Source: [Actinomadura] parvosata subsp. kistnae | Lineage (GTDB): Bacteria > Actinomycetota > Actinomycetes > Streptosporangiales > Streptosporangiaceae | Direction of reading: 5' to 3' | Length of the DNA: 64,000 bases | Assembly: GCF_900323885.1 (NCBI RefSeq) | Contig: NZ_OOHJ01000030.1 | Location: 1 to 64,000 of the forward strand | Shown here: positions 51,166 to 60,024 of the stretch, piece by piece | Layout: every line of letters starts with the position of its first letter | How positions within the stretch are numbered: position 1 is the first letter of the stretch | Translations under genes and position numbers: made by a program | Notes under the pieces: generated by a model | What the model was told of the DNA's origin: nothing | What the model saw: only the letters and a program-made list of their open reading frames with translations | The model's database searches: none

Positions 51166-52146
51166 GTGGCCGTGTGGACGAGGCTCGGGCGAACAGCAGT
51201 AGCCACCGCGTTAGCCTTGATCACACTGGCCGCGGCACCCAGCGGCGCTCTCGCCGAACCGTCACCGGCCAAGATCCGGGCCAAGCTGGTGAAGCTCAAC
51301 GAACAGGCGGACCAACTGGTCGAGCGGTACAACCAGGCGAACGAGGCGTACAAGTCGGCCAAGAAGAAGTACGAGAAGCTCAACACCGAACTCAGCCGCA
51401 AGGACGCCCAAGCCGGCGAACTGCGCGAAGAACTGGCCACGATCGCGAGCAACAGCTACCAGGCCGGACCGTTCGGAAGCTGGCCGGCGTTCGCACTGCA
51501 GGGCAACCCCCAGACGGCCCTGAGCAGCATGGCCTCCCTCGAACAACTCGCACAGGACCGAGCGGTCAAAATACTCGCCTACGAGACGGCGACGAAGGAC
51601 CTGCGCGACCGGCGTGCCGAAGCGAAGCAGGTCCTGGCAGAGGCCGACGACGCTCGCGACAAAGTCCGCGACGAGAAGACGAAGGTGGACAAGCTGGTCA
51701 AAGAACAGACCAAGCTCCTGCGCCGGCTGGGCACCTTCCGGACCGGCGATCCCAACAGCCCCGGCATCGAGTACACCGGTCCGGCCTCCGGCAACGCCCG
51801 CCGCGCGCTCCAGTTCGCCTTCGCCCAGGTGGGCAAGCCCTACCGGTACGGCGGCACCGGCCCGGGCTCCTACGACTGCTCCGGCCTCACGCAGGCCGCC
51901 TGGCGCACCGGCGGCGTCGAACTGCCCCGGACGACCTGGACCCAGTGGTCCTGGGGCGCCAGCCGCCGCGTCCCCCTGGACGCACTGCAGCCCGGCGACC
52001 TGCTCTTCAGCAAGGGACTCGGGCACATGGGCATGTACGCCGGCAACGGCAAGATGGTGCACGCTCCCCAGACCGGAGACGTCATCAAGGTGGTCGACCT
52101 CGACGACTACTGGCGCAACCGCCTGCTCGGCGCGGTCCGCCCGTGA
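51166..52146 (+). CDS. Secreted NlpC/P60 endopeptidase with coiled coil (RipA-like)
   Basis: The 326-residue protein has a signal peptide (TAVATALALITLAAAPSGAL), a long charged coiled coil (about residues 35-190, with NEQADQLVERYNQANEAYKS), and a C-terminal NlpC/P60 domain. In that domain the catalytic Cys is in GSYDCSGLTQAAW and the His in LGHMGMYAGNGK. It cuts peptidoglycan stem peptides during division or growth. The GTG at 51166 has GAGGAGG eight bases upstream. A promoter-like TGTACTAT lies about 50 bases before it, similar to TTGTACTAT before the pseudoprotease gene. It is convergent, with a 3-base gap, to the broken methyltransferase gene. Confidence 0.92.
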   Translation: MAVWTRLGRTAVATALALITLAAAPSGALAEPSPAKIRAKLVKLNEQADQLVERYNQANEAYKSAKKKYEKLNTELSRKDAQAGELREELATIASNSYQAGPFGSWPAFALQGNPQTALSSMASLEQLAQDRAVKILAYETATKDLRDRRAEAKQVLAEADDARDKVRDEKTKVDKLVKEQTKLLRRLGTFRTGDPNSPGIEYTGPASGNARRALQFAFAQVGKPYRYGGTGPGSYDCSGLTQAAWRTGGVELPRTTWTQWSWGASRRVPLDALQPGDLLFSKGLGHMGMYAGNGKMVHAPQTGDVIKVVDLDDYWRNRLLGAVRP

Positions 52147-52149
52147 TCG

Positions 52150-52761
52150 TCATACCCTCCACGCGACACCGAACAAGTAGTCGCCGCCGATCCGGGTAAC
52201 CCATCGATCATCTACCCGCAGCCCATGGTGAGGCAGTTCAGCGAGGAACTCTCCTGCTGTGAACCGGTCTTCCTTCGGATGATCGAAAAGGACGCGAAAG
52301 GACGGACGAGCCAGGGCGGTCGCGGTCACTTCTTCGAAGAAGAACCTGCCGCCCACGGGCAGGACTCGCCCTACCTCGCGCAATGCAGTCCGCCAGTCGG
52401 GAATGTGATGGATGATCCCGAAGTCGAAGACAGCATCCTAGTCGCCGTCCTCGGCCCCGAAGGCGGCACGCAGATCAGTGGCGTCGCCTACCACGAGTCG
52501 CACGCGCCCTGCCTGGCGTGCCAGCCGTTGCCGGGCCCGGCCAATCATGGCCGGGTCCAGGTCGACCGCGTCAACGCGTACGGCCCCGAACTTGTCCAGG
52601 ATCAGTTTGGTCCCGTATCCGCTGCCGCACCCGATCTCCACCGCCCGGCCTCCGGGCGTCCGGCCGCCTAGCTTCATCAGCAACGGCGCTTCGTACCAAC
52701 GCTGCAGAACGCGGCGGATGGCACTGTTGACCACCAGGGTTTCCATCCGGTTCATCAGCAT
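52150..52761 (-). pseudogene. Class I SAM methyltransferase interrupted by an in-frame TAG
   Basis: The frame runs from an ATG at 52761 through motif I in AVEIGCGSGYGTKLILDKFG, the acidic loop VDAVDLDPAMIG and GDATDL. It then meets TAG at 52440-52438. The same frame continues directly with DAVFDFGIIHHIPDWRTALR, REVGRVLPVGGRFFFEEV and a normal C-terminus to 52150. Only one codon is wrong, so a point mutation is the simplest cause. The N-terminal 108-residue piece alone lacks motif III and should be inactive. The start follows AAGGGGG. The substrate is unknown. Confidence 0.82.
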
Positions 52762-52872
52762 GGAAAGCCCCCTTCGCCGCCACGTCCACAACACGGGACG
52801 CGTCTTCCGTCACCGAACGAGCTGCCGCGCCGGGCCCGCTCAGAGGAACGGACATGCGGCGAGCAGAGCAAG

Positions 52873-53478
52873 TCAGAGCCGTTTGAGAATCTGCTCCAAC
52901 TGTTTCACTTCTTCCTGCTGAGTGGCGATGATGGTCTTCGCGAGCTCCTTGGCCTGCGGGTCCGCCCCATCTGTCTCTTCGGTCCGGGCCATCTCGATCG
53001 CCCCTTTGTGATGGGTGATCATCTGCTCCGCGAAGAGCTTGTCGAACTCCTTGCCTTCGGCGCCCTGAAGCTTTTGCATGTCCTCTTCCGACATGCCACC
53101 GGGCATGTCGTGCCCCATACCCGGCATGGGCTCAGGCTTGCCCCACTCGGACAGCCAGCCCTTCATGGTCTGGATCTCCTCCTCCTGCCCTTTCTCGATC
53201 TTGGACGCAAGCGTCCTGATCTCTGAGTCGGAGGCCCGTGTAGCGGCGAGCTTGGCCATCTCGATGGCCTCCTGGTGGTGCAGGATCATCATCTGGGCGA
53301 ACATGACGTCCGCGTCGTTGAAGGCACGCGATGGCTGACCGCTGGTCGCAGGAGTGGTCGGCGTTGTCTGGCTCAGCGCTGTGAAGCCAGCGCTCGAGGT
53401 GCTGCCGCCACGGCACGCCGCCGACAGGGCGAGTGCGCTCGCGGCAATCGTGTAGAAAATCTTGCGGTTGATACGCAT
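52873..53478 (-). CDS. DUF305-family lipoprotein
   Basis: The 201-residue protein has a lipoprotein signal YTIAASALALSAAC followed by a Ser/Thr-rich linker. Its DUF305 domain has two HHxxAIxMA-type elements: MMILHHQEAIEMAKLAATRA and MITHHKGAIEMARTE, plus a Met-rich stretch EPMPGMGHDMPGGMSEEDMQ. DUF305 is a ferritin-like four-helix bundle, and these His/Met residues are likely metal ligands; the family is common near copper genes. It would sit outside the cytoplasmic membrane. The ATG at 53478 gives the whole signal peptide. Confidence 0.9.
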   Translation of the reverse strand: MRINRKIFYTIAASALALSAACRGGSTSSAGFTALSQTTPTTPATSGQPSRAFNDADVMFAQMMILHHQEAIEMAKLAATRASDSEIRTLASKIEKGQEEEIQTMKGWLSEWGKPEPMPGMGHDMPGGMSEEDMQKLQGAEGKEFDKLFAEQMITHHKGAIEMARTEETDGADPQAKELAKTIIATQQEEVKQLEQILKRL

Positions 53479-54178
53479 GATGCTTCGCTCTCTCGCTTCC
53501 TCCCAGCTGCCGACTGGTCGCGGACAGCCTCGGGGCCCCATCCGCATACGCCGAGAGCCTGGAGTGCGGACAAGCACCGGGCTCTACCGCACCCGCTGCG
53601 GCAAACTCACCATCACCCCTCCTGACATGGGCGGACATCCCTCCAACTCAGACTCCTGACCAGCCGGGCCGGTTCTATTCCTGCGATCACCATCAGACGG
53701 CTCAGATGCAGCCTCTCCCGAAGAGGAACGCTACAACCTCAGCCGGAACCTTTATCTCGTACATGGATGTTCGAAATAATCCCAGAGGGAGACATGCTGA
53801 CCACCACATGAACGAGCAGACAGGCACGCACGACCTCGTCATCGACACCCACTCCGCGAGATTCCGCTATCACCGTGCCGGCAGCCGCCGATGGCACCTC
53901 TGAACAGCCATGAATCTGCCGCTTGAGCCGTAGTAGATACCGGCAAGCACAGCGCCGCCGCCTGCACCGAGGGAGCAGCCCGAGACCGATCTAAATGATC
54001 ACACCCATAATCAGAGGTATAGCCCGTGCGGATAGGGGCGGCCGTTATCCACATCGTCAGGTCAAGAGGAGGGTATGCTGGGGCTCTCGTTAACAGAGAG
54101 CGACCGCATAACTCACGGGGCGCAAGCGACGGGGAACGCTGAGCTGGGTCGGTGCTCTCGTGTGTCTAGGGGCATGCG
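53479..54178. other. 700-bp intergenic region between DUF305 and helicase genes
   Basis: No gene is supported here. A 31-codon reading at 53808-53903 ends early and only vaguely resembles the first strand of an alpha/beta hydrolase. The part near 54000-54060 is less GC-rich and may hold the helicase promoter; AGGGG lies seven bases ahead of the helicase start. I see no hairpin terminator or repeat worth naming. Confidence 0.4.
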
Positions 54179-57100
54179 ATGGCCGAAAATTATTCCGGGG
54201 TGTCCGCTGCTGATGTCTGGGCAGATCCCGTCTCGTTCGGCGGCAACGTCGTTCGTCAGCTTTTGGCTCCGCAACAGGTCGCCCGGCGCAGTTCGCCGGA
54301 CAATCTGGAGCTGATGACGCCGGAGGAGGTAGTGGCCTCCTATTCCGGTGTGCTGAGTTTCGATGAAAGCGGGCTACGACGGGCTCAGCTCGGTGCGTTG
54401 CATTGCGTTCTGGGGCACTGGACGACCGCTTCCACCGAGCCCGCCACCGTCGTGATGCCGACCGGCACGGGCAAGACCGAGACAATGCTCGCCTTGCTTG
54501 TCGCCGCGAAGATACCGAAGCTCTTGGTCCTCGTACCGTCGGATCACTTGCGCGATCAAGTGGCGAACAAATTCGAGCGACTCGGTGTCCTGCAGCGACT
54601 CAAAATCGTGCACCCAGACGCCTGTCGGCCCGTCGTCGGCCGGATGACCAAGGGTATGGACGACACCGACGAGGCCGCACGATTTGCCGCGGCCTGCAAT
54701 GTCATCGTTGCAACACCTCAGGTGCTGCAGAAGTGCGCCGAGGGAGTCCGGACCGCCATTCTCACCGCATGCACCCATCTGTTCGTGGATGAGGCACACC
54801 ACGTGGAGGCGCCAACCTGGTCGTATGTCCGTGCGTGGTTCACTGGTCGGCGCGTGGTGCAGTTCACCGCCACCCCGTTCCGAGAAGACGGCCGTCACAT
54901 CGCCGGGAAGATCGTCTATGGCTTTCCGCTGCGCGAGGCTCAGAAAGACGGGTACTTCGCCCCGATCAATTACGTGTCCGTCCTCGACTTCGCCAACCCC
55001 GACAGAACACTGGCCACGAAAGCCGTTGCCCAGTTGCGCGCGGATCTCGACGCAGGCCTCGACCATCTCCTGATGGCCAGAGCCAGATCCATCCCGCGAG
55101 CGCAGGAGCTCTTGGAGCTCTACCAGCAACTTGCTCCCGATCTCAATCCTGTGATCTTGAACAGTCGGATGGGAGTCCGCGCGAAACGGGAGGCCTTGAC
55201 GGCGATCAAAAGCCGCGAAGCGTTGATCATCGTTTGCGTCAACATGCTGGGTGAAGGTTTCGATCTTCCCGCCCTGAAGATCGCGGCTGTGCACGACCCG
55301 CAAAAGAGCCTGAGCGTGACGCTGCAGTTCATCGGCCGCTTCACTCGAGCTCAGCCAGGAGACCAACACCTTGGCGACGCGTGGATGTTCGTCAGTCGCC
55401 CCGACAGCGAGCTCGACACACGCCTGCGGAGCCTGTACGCCGAGGATGCCGACTGGAACGCTGTAGTTCGGAACCTGTCCGAAGCAGCCGTCGAGGCCGA
55501 GGTCGAGGTCAGCGAGTTTGAGAGGGGGTTCACCAGCCGTCCAGAGGACCTCGTGCTGAGCAACCTTCAGCCCAAGCTGAGCACCGTCGTCTATCGCGCA
55601 CCGACCGCCTCGTGGAATCCGGACGCGCTCTACAATTACTTCGGCGCTGACATCCTTGTCACCGATCCCATCGGCCTGAACCTGCGGGCGGGCGTGGCCT
55701 GGTGTGTAGTCGAACGCCATGCCCCCGTCAGGTGGAGCGAGAGCCGAGTCCTGGAGGAGACCAGCTACGAGCTGTACGTCCTCTACTTCGATCAAGAACG
55801 ACGACTGCTCTACATCAACAACTCCGCCAACGATGGGATCTTCGAAGACCTGGCCGAGGCCGTGCTCGGTGAAGGCGCGAGCGGCTTCACCGGATCGACC
55901 GTCTATAGGGCCTTCGGCGACATCGTCCGCCTCATCCCCACCAACGTCGGCGTCCTCGACGTACGAAACCAGTTCCGGCGATTCTCCATGCACGTCGGCA
56001 CCGACGTCAGCCAGGGTTTCCCCACGGCCGAGGCGCGGACCAAGACGCAGACCCACATCGCCGGCACGGGCTATCGCCGTGGCGAACGCATCTCCATCGC
56101 CGCCAGCGCCAAGGGCCGGGTCTGGAGCCCGGACACCGCCAGCAATCTGAAGTACTGGCGTGACTGGTGCGACGAGATCGGCCCGCGCCTGCTCGACGAC
56201 TCGATCAGCATCGAGGACATCATCGCGAACTTCATCCTGCCCGAGCCGATCCAAGAGCGGCCCGCCGCCGCGGTCCTGTCCCTCGAATGGCCATGGAACC
56301 TCTACGATCTGGCCACTGAAACCCTCCATCTGGAGTACGACGGCCGCCGATACTGGATCCTCGACGCCGACCTCCGCCCAGACAACAGCTCGACCACCGG
56401 CCCCGTCGTGTTCGAAGTTGCCACCGATCACTGGACCGTTCCGTACCAACTCGACATCCAAGGGGGAAAGCTCTTCTACCAATGCCTGTCGTCCAGCGAG
56501 CTGATCGTCCACAGGAAGAACGAGTCTCTCCCCTTAAGTCAGTGGCTGAACGCGGTAGGACTGACCGTGCTGTTTCAAGGCGATCAAATGCTCCAACCGG
56601 ATGGTGTTCTGCTGCGCATCGACCAGGACATCGAGCCCTATCCTCGTGAAAGGCTCATCGCCGTCAACTGGACGGGCACCGACCTCAAGGTGGAGTCACA
56701 AAAGCCCGAGAAGCTGCCCCACTCCATCCAGGCCAGGGTCATCCGGGACCTGCTCAGCGAGCGTCACTGGGACATCGTGCTGGACGACGACGGCGCCGGC
56801 GAAGTCGCTGATGTCGTGGCCATGGCGCTCACCAGCGACCATCTTCTTGTCCGCCTTGTGCACTGCAAGTACGCACGCATGGGCAAGGCTGCTACGCAGG
56901 TGAAGGATCTGTACGAGGTCTGCGGCCAGGCGATGAAGAGCGTCCGCTGGCGCGAGAACCCCGCGCGGCTCTTCCAGCATTTGGAGCGGCGCGCGCGCAA
57001 GAAGTATGCGAGAACCGGCGTCTCGCCGTGGGAAGCCGGCGACCTCGCCACGTTGTACCGCCTGCGGGATCGGGCGAAGCTTCTTCGATACACGTTCGAG

Positions 57101-57229
57101 ATCGTCATCGTTCAGCCTGGGCTGTCGAAGGCGCAGGCCACCTTTGAGCAGTTGGAGCAGCTGGCCGCAACCGAACTCCATGTCCGCCACACGGCCGACG
57201 CGTCACTCACTGTCCATTGCAGCGCATGA
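54179..57229 (+). CDS. SF2 DEAH-type helicase with possible C-terminal nuclease domain (candidate defence protein)
   Basis: The 1,016-residue protein is an SF2 helicase of the ResIII type. Walker A is MPTGTGKT (residues 93-100), motif II DEAHH (204-208), motif III FTATPFRED (229-237), and motif VI QFIGRFTRA (383-391). The C-terminal 600 residues are unlike common helicases. Near the end, DDDGAGEVADVVAM (869-882) followed by LVHCKYA (893-899) has the spacing of acidic and lysine residues seen in PD-(D/E)XK-like nucleases. A role in restricting foreign DNA is inferred from this pairing and from the surrounding mobile elements. It has no methylase or other partner gene next to it. The ATG at 54179 has AGGGG seven bases upstream. 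Confidence 0.8.
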   Translation: MAENYSGVSAADVWADPVSFGGNVVRQLLAPQQVARRSSPDNLELMTPEEVVASYSGVLSFDESGLRRAQLGALHCVLGHWTTASTEPATVVMPTGTGKTETMLALLVAAKIPKLLVLVPSDHLRDQVANKFERLGVLQRLKIVHPDACRPVVGRMTKGMDDTDEAARFAAACNVIVATPQVLQKCAEGVRTAILTACTHLFVDEAHHVEAPTWSYVRAWFTGRRVVQFTATPFREDGRHIAGKIVYGFPLREAQKDGYFAPINYVSVLDFANPDRTLATKAVAQLRADLDAGLDHLLMARARSIPRAQELLELYQQLAPDLNPVILNSRMGVRAKREALTAIKSREALIIVCVNMLGEGFDLPALKIAAVHDPQKSLSVTLQFIGRFTRAQPGDQHLGDAWMFVSRPDSELDTRLRSLYAEDADWNAVVRNLSEAAVEAEVEVSEFERGFTSRPEDLVLSNLQPKLSTVVYRAPTASWNPDALYNYFGADILVTDPIGLNLRAGVAWCVVERHAPVRWSESRVLEETSYELYVLYFDQERRLLYINNSANDGIFEDLAEAVLGEGASGFTGSTVYRAFGDIVRLIPTNVGVLDVRNQFRRFSMHVGTDVSQGFPTAEARTKTQTHIAGTGYRRGERISIAASAKGRVWSPDTASNLKYWRDWCDEIGPRLLDDSISIEDIIANFILPEPIQERPAAAVLSLEWPWNLYDLATETLHLEYDGRRYWILDADLRPDNSSTTGPVVFEVATDHWTVPYQLDIQGGKLFYQCLSSSELIVHRKNESLPLSQWLNAVGLTVLFQGDQMLQPDGVLLRIDQDIEPYPRERLIAVNWTGTDLKVESQKPEKLPHSIQARVIRDLLSERHWDIVLDDDGAGEVADVVAMALTSDHLLVRLVHCKYARMGKAATQVKDLYEVCGQAMKSVRWRENPARLFQHLERRARKKYARTGVSPWEAGDLATLYRLRDRAKLLRYTFEIVIVQPGLSKAQATFEQLEQLAATELHVRHTADASLTVHCSA

Positions 57230-57237
57230 CCAGATGG

Positions 57238-57432
57238 CTACGCACAAGGGGTTCGATGCCGGCCGCCGGCCGCCCTGCGATGCCGCCCAGCCACGCCAGC
57301 GACACGGCGCGCTCTTGATCGCTTGATGATCAGGGTCGCGCCGATCAGCATGGCAAGAGCGCCTGCTGGAACAGCCATCCCGTCGAGCAAAGACAGGGTA
57401 TCGGGCGGGGCCGAGGTCGCTGATGCTGTGAC
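57238..57432 (-). pseudogene. 3' end of a CHAP-domain gene, cut off by an IS3 copy
   Basis: Joining this piece to the one at 59014-59583, with one GTC duplication removed, gives one open frame: after GPPKAV it continues TASATSAPPDTLSLLDG, then a membrane helix MAVPAGALAMLIGATLII, a basic tail KRSRARRVAGVAGRHRRA and a stop at 57238. The restored protein would have 253 residues and a C-terminal membrane anchor. It was severed by the 1,581-bp insertion. Confidence 0.78.
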
Positions 57433-57469
57433 CGGAACCTGTCAATCTGATCAAGGCAGTTGAGCTGGG

Positions 57470-58528
57470 CTAATTCTGTGTTGTCTTCTCTGTGGCGTCC
57501 TTCGCTTCGTCGGTCTTGGGCTTGTTGATCCAGGCGGGGCCGGGCAGGTCGGGCGGGGTGGGCAGGCCGCCGCTGGCGAACCGTTCGGGATGGGCGGTGT
57601 GGGCAGCGGTCAGGACGGTGGCGCGCCGGTCACGGATGGCGGCGGCGCGGCCGTAGTGCACGTCGATGGGGTGGTGGTAGCCGATCCCGGAGTGGAAGTG
57701 GTCCCGGTTGTACCAGGCGTAGAACTCCTGGCAGAAGACGCGGGCGTGCTCGATCGAGCCGAACCGGGCGGGGAAGGCGGGACAGTACTTCAGCGTTTTG
57801 AAACTCGCTTCGACGTGCGGGTTGTCGTTGGAGGTGCGGGGCCGGGAGTGGGACTTGGCCACGCCCAGGTCGATGAGGAGTTCGGCCAGCGTTTTGGAGG
57901 TCATCGAGCTGCCGCGATCGGCGTGCAGAGTGAGGGTGCCCGCGTCGATGCCGTGCTTGCGGGCGGTCGCTTCGATGAGGTGCCGGGCCAGGCCGGCGGA
58001 CTCGCGGGAGGCGACCATCCAGCCGACGACGTAGCGGCTGAACAGGTCAATGATCGTGTAGAGGCAGTACCAGACGCCCTTGTCCGGGCCGCGCAGCTTG
58101 GTGATGTCCCACGCCCACACGACGTTGGGGGCGCCGGCGACCAGCTCGGGCACGACCCGCGGTGGATGGGTGGCCTGCCGGCGCCGGTCGGCGCCCACCT
58201 CGCCGTGCTCGCGCAGGATGCGATACATGGTCGACTGCGACGCCAGATAGACGCCCTCGTCGAGCAGGCTGTAGTAGGCGGTGGCCGGGGAGGCGTCGGC
58301 GAAGCGCTCGTTCAGCACCGCCCGGACCTGCTCGCGCTCGGCCGGTGACAGCGCGGCGGGATGCGGCTTGCGCGGCCGGGTCGGCCGGACCGGGGGCGGG
58401 CTCTGGCGGTGCTGGCGATACCAGGTCGCCTGCGACAGCCCGGCCGCCATGCAGGCCTTGCGCCGGCCGAGCAGCGGGGTCAGGTTCTCGATCGCCTCGG
58501 CCTGGGCGGCCTGGAAGGTTCCGGTCAC
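57470..58528 (-). CDS. IS3-family transposase OrfB (copy 1)
   Basis: The 352-residue protein has an N-terminal HTH_21-like part and an rve integrase core. Catalytic residues are seen in VVWAWDITKLRG (first D), LTLHADRGSSMTS (second D) and NPHVEASFKTLKYCP (E). It performs the copy-out paste-in transposition of the element together with OrfA. The GTG start overlaps the orfA stop (GTGA), so OrfB may be made by coupled restart rather than only by the frameshift common in this family. The copy at 61529-62587 encodes the same protein. Confidence 0.95.
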   Translation of the reverse strand: MTGTFQAAQAEAIENLTPLLGRRKACMAAGLSQATWYRQHRQSPPPVRPTRPRKPHPAALSPAEREQVRAVLNERFADASPATAYYSLLDEGVYLASQSTMYRILREHGEVGADRRRQATHPPRVVPELVAGAPNVVWAWDITKLRGPDKGVWYCLYTIIDLFSRYVVGWMVASRESAGLARHLIEATARKHGIDAGTLTLHADRGSSMTSKTLAELLIDLGVAKSHSRPRTSNDNPHVEASFKTLKYCPAFPARFGSIEHARVFCQEFYAWYNRDHFHSGIGYHHPIDVHYGRAAAIRDRRATVLTAAHTAHPERFASGGLPTPPDLPGPAWINKPKTDEAKDATEKTTQN

Positions 58529-58935
58529 TGCTCGCCCCGGCCCGGCTGGGTCTCGCTGCTGGTGGCGAGCTGATCCAGCAGCGCGAAGAGCTTTCCCTGC
58601 ACCTCGATCACCTGGCGGGTCTGGCCGAGTTCGGCGCGCAGCCGTTCGACCTCCGCCTGCAGGGCCTCGATCCGCTTGTCGCGCGGGTCGGCCTTCGGCC
58701 GCCCGGCCGGGCGGGCCAGCGCCTGCTCCGCGCCGTGGTCCCGGGCTGTGCGCCAGCTGGAGATCAGCGACGAGTACAGGCCCTCCCGGCGCAGCAACGC
58801 GCCCTTGCCCGCCTTGTCCAGGCGGTCGTACTCCTCCAGAATCCGAGCCTTGTAGGCGGCGGAGTAGGACCGCGGACGCCCCCGATCACGCACCTGAGGA
58901 TCAGGGAACTCCGGACCCGGCTTGCTTGCTCCCAC
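58525..58935 (-). CDS. IS3-family transposase OrfA (copy 1)
   Basis: The 136-residue protein has the HTH_Tnp_1 pattern YSAAYKARILEEYDRLDKAG, then LLRREGLYSSLISSWRTARD. It ends in a leucine-zipper-like coiled coil (KRIEALQAEVERLRAELGQT) for multimer formation. It binds the element's ends. The GTG at 58935 begins MGASKPGPEF; GGAGA lies upstream. An identical product is encoded at 61122-61532. Confidence 0.93.
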   Translation of the reverse strand: MGASKPGPEFPDPQVRDRGRPRSYSAAYKARILEEYDRLDKAGKGALLRREGLYSSLISSWRTARDHGAEQALARPAGRPKADPRDKRIEALQAEVERLRAELGQTRQVIEVQGKLFALLDQLATSSETQPGRGEQ

Positions 58936-59013
58936 GAAGGGATGTCTCCTTCCCCACCCTCAGCACAGAGTTTCATGCCTGTTTGCTACCTCTGTCCATT
59001 TTGACAGGGAGGG

Positions 59014-59583
59014 GACGGCTTTGGGAGGCCCTGCCTTGCCAAAGGCGGCCGGCTGCACCGGAGGGGAACCTAACTCGCCCTCAATGATGAAGACCTCTCT
59101 CCCGCCGTCCCCCATCTTCTCCCGCACCTTCTTCGGCAGCCCGTACCCGACGACCTTGCTCTGATCGCGCTCCTTGCGCTTGAGCCACACCCTGTCGACG
59201 TTCCCCTCGATCGTGGAGATCCTCTCCCCGTCCACCCGTTCCACGATGCCGGCGTGATCGATGCCGCCGATGTCCTTGGAGCCGCTCCAGTCGTAGAACA
59301 CGATCGCGCCCGGTTCAGGCTTGTCGCTCCATGCTCCCTGCGACTTGAACCACCTCGCGTGGTCGACCGTGTAGGCGAACTCGCCGACGTACTTCTCCAC
59401 GCCTGCCTGGTTGGCGGCCCACGTGATGAACATGTCACACCAAGGAGCCGTCTTGAAGTAGGAGTCGCTGGAATCCACGTTGACGTAGTACCAGTCGCCG
59501 AACCTGGTATAGCCGCTGCTCTGTTCCTGGTAGCCGAGATACTTCTGGGCAGCCTCAAGCAGGCCCTCGTCAATGGATGCCAT
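59014..59583 (-). pseudogene. 5' part of a CHAP-domain amidase gene, truncated by IS3 copy 1
   Basis: The native 190 codons carry a CHAP domain with catalytic Cys in FKTAPWCDMFITWAANQAG, His in GGIDHAGIVERVDGERI, and STIEGNVDR near the acidic residue. CHAP enzymes cut peptidoglycan. The insertion adds a run PSLSKWTEVANRHETLC from IS sequence before a stop at 58960. Unlike the neighbour at 60025, it lacks a signal peptide; the lost tail held a membrane helix. The catalytic domain is intact, so a soluble, mislocalised product may still form. Its leader contains a c-di-AMP riboswitch. Confidence 0.82.
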
Positions 59584-59605
59584 AGGCCGGGAGAATGACC
59601 CTTCT

Positions 59606-59735
59606 CCTTGACCGCCTACCGGGTTAGCTGACGGATTCGGGCCAGGAGACGCCCTACCACCGTACCTGCGGCGGATTCACCCCGTACGTGGATCGCTCCA
59701 CGTGGATGGTTCCCCGGTTCCCGAGCACGCCGGGA
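59606..59735 (-). ncRNA. c-di-AMP riboswitch (ydaO/yuaA type) ahead of the truncated CHAP gene
   Basis: On the minus strand the leader has GGGGTGAATCCGC (59671-59684), then GTAGGGCG, CCCGAATCCGTCAGC and TAACCCGGTAGGCGG (59612-59626), the ordered conserved blocks of ydaO riboswitches. In actinomycetes this class controls cell-wall hydrolases. The outer limits are approximate because the P1 helix was not folded. Confidence 0.85.
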
Positions 59736-59942
59736 TTGAGCGGCTGGCCGATCGACTTCGGGAGAAGCCAGGTCACCCGGCCAGTACGATGCACTGTAGT
59801 AGACAAGACGACCCATTTGTGCCGGTATGCCAAAAGGATCTACCCCAAGCGGGAAGCACGGCTTCAGCCCTACGTTGCTCCATCCTCAAGAGTCTGCTCG
59901 GGCTGACCGCTCACGATGCCGTACGGACAGCGCGCACATGCA

Positions 59943-59977
59943 ACGGGTGGTGCAGGAACCCGTCCTGCACCACCCGT
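59943..59977 (-). terminator. Perfect hairpin terminator downstream of the intact CHAP gene
   Basis: ACGGGTGGTGCAGGA pairs fully with TCCTGCACCACCCGT over a 5-base loop, about 50 bases after the CHAP stop codon at 60025 (reading leftward). Confidence 0.88.
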
Positions 59978-60024
59978 GATTCCTTGACCATCGCACTGGC
60001 AAGGAGCTTTCGGCCCCCTAAAGG

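Larger units (their letters stand above)
57433..59013 (-). mobile_element. IS3-family insertion sequence, copy 1 (minus orientation)
   Basis: The element is 1,581 bp, bounded by CCCTCCCTGTCAA and its imperfect inverted partner TTGACAGGTTCCG, and flanked by the 3-bp target duplication GTC (GAC on the plus strand at 57430-57432 and 59014-59016). It carries orfA and orfB. It appears identical to copy 2 at 61044-62624, which lies in the opposite direction. It sits inside a CHAP-domain gene. Confidence 0.92.

Noticed and set aside
52438..52440. TAG recoded as pyrrolysine or read through
   Set aside because: No pyrrolysine genes or stimulatory structure are visible, and the position is not a known Pyl site in methyltransferases of this class. 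A point mutation is simpler.
53808..53903. A 31-codon reading resembling the first strand of an alpha/beta hydrolase
   Set aside because: The similarity covers about ten residues, there is no good ribosome site, and nothing downstream continues the fold.
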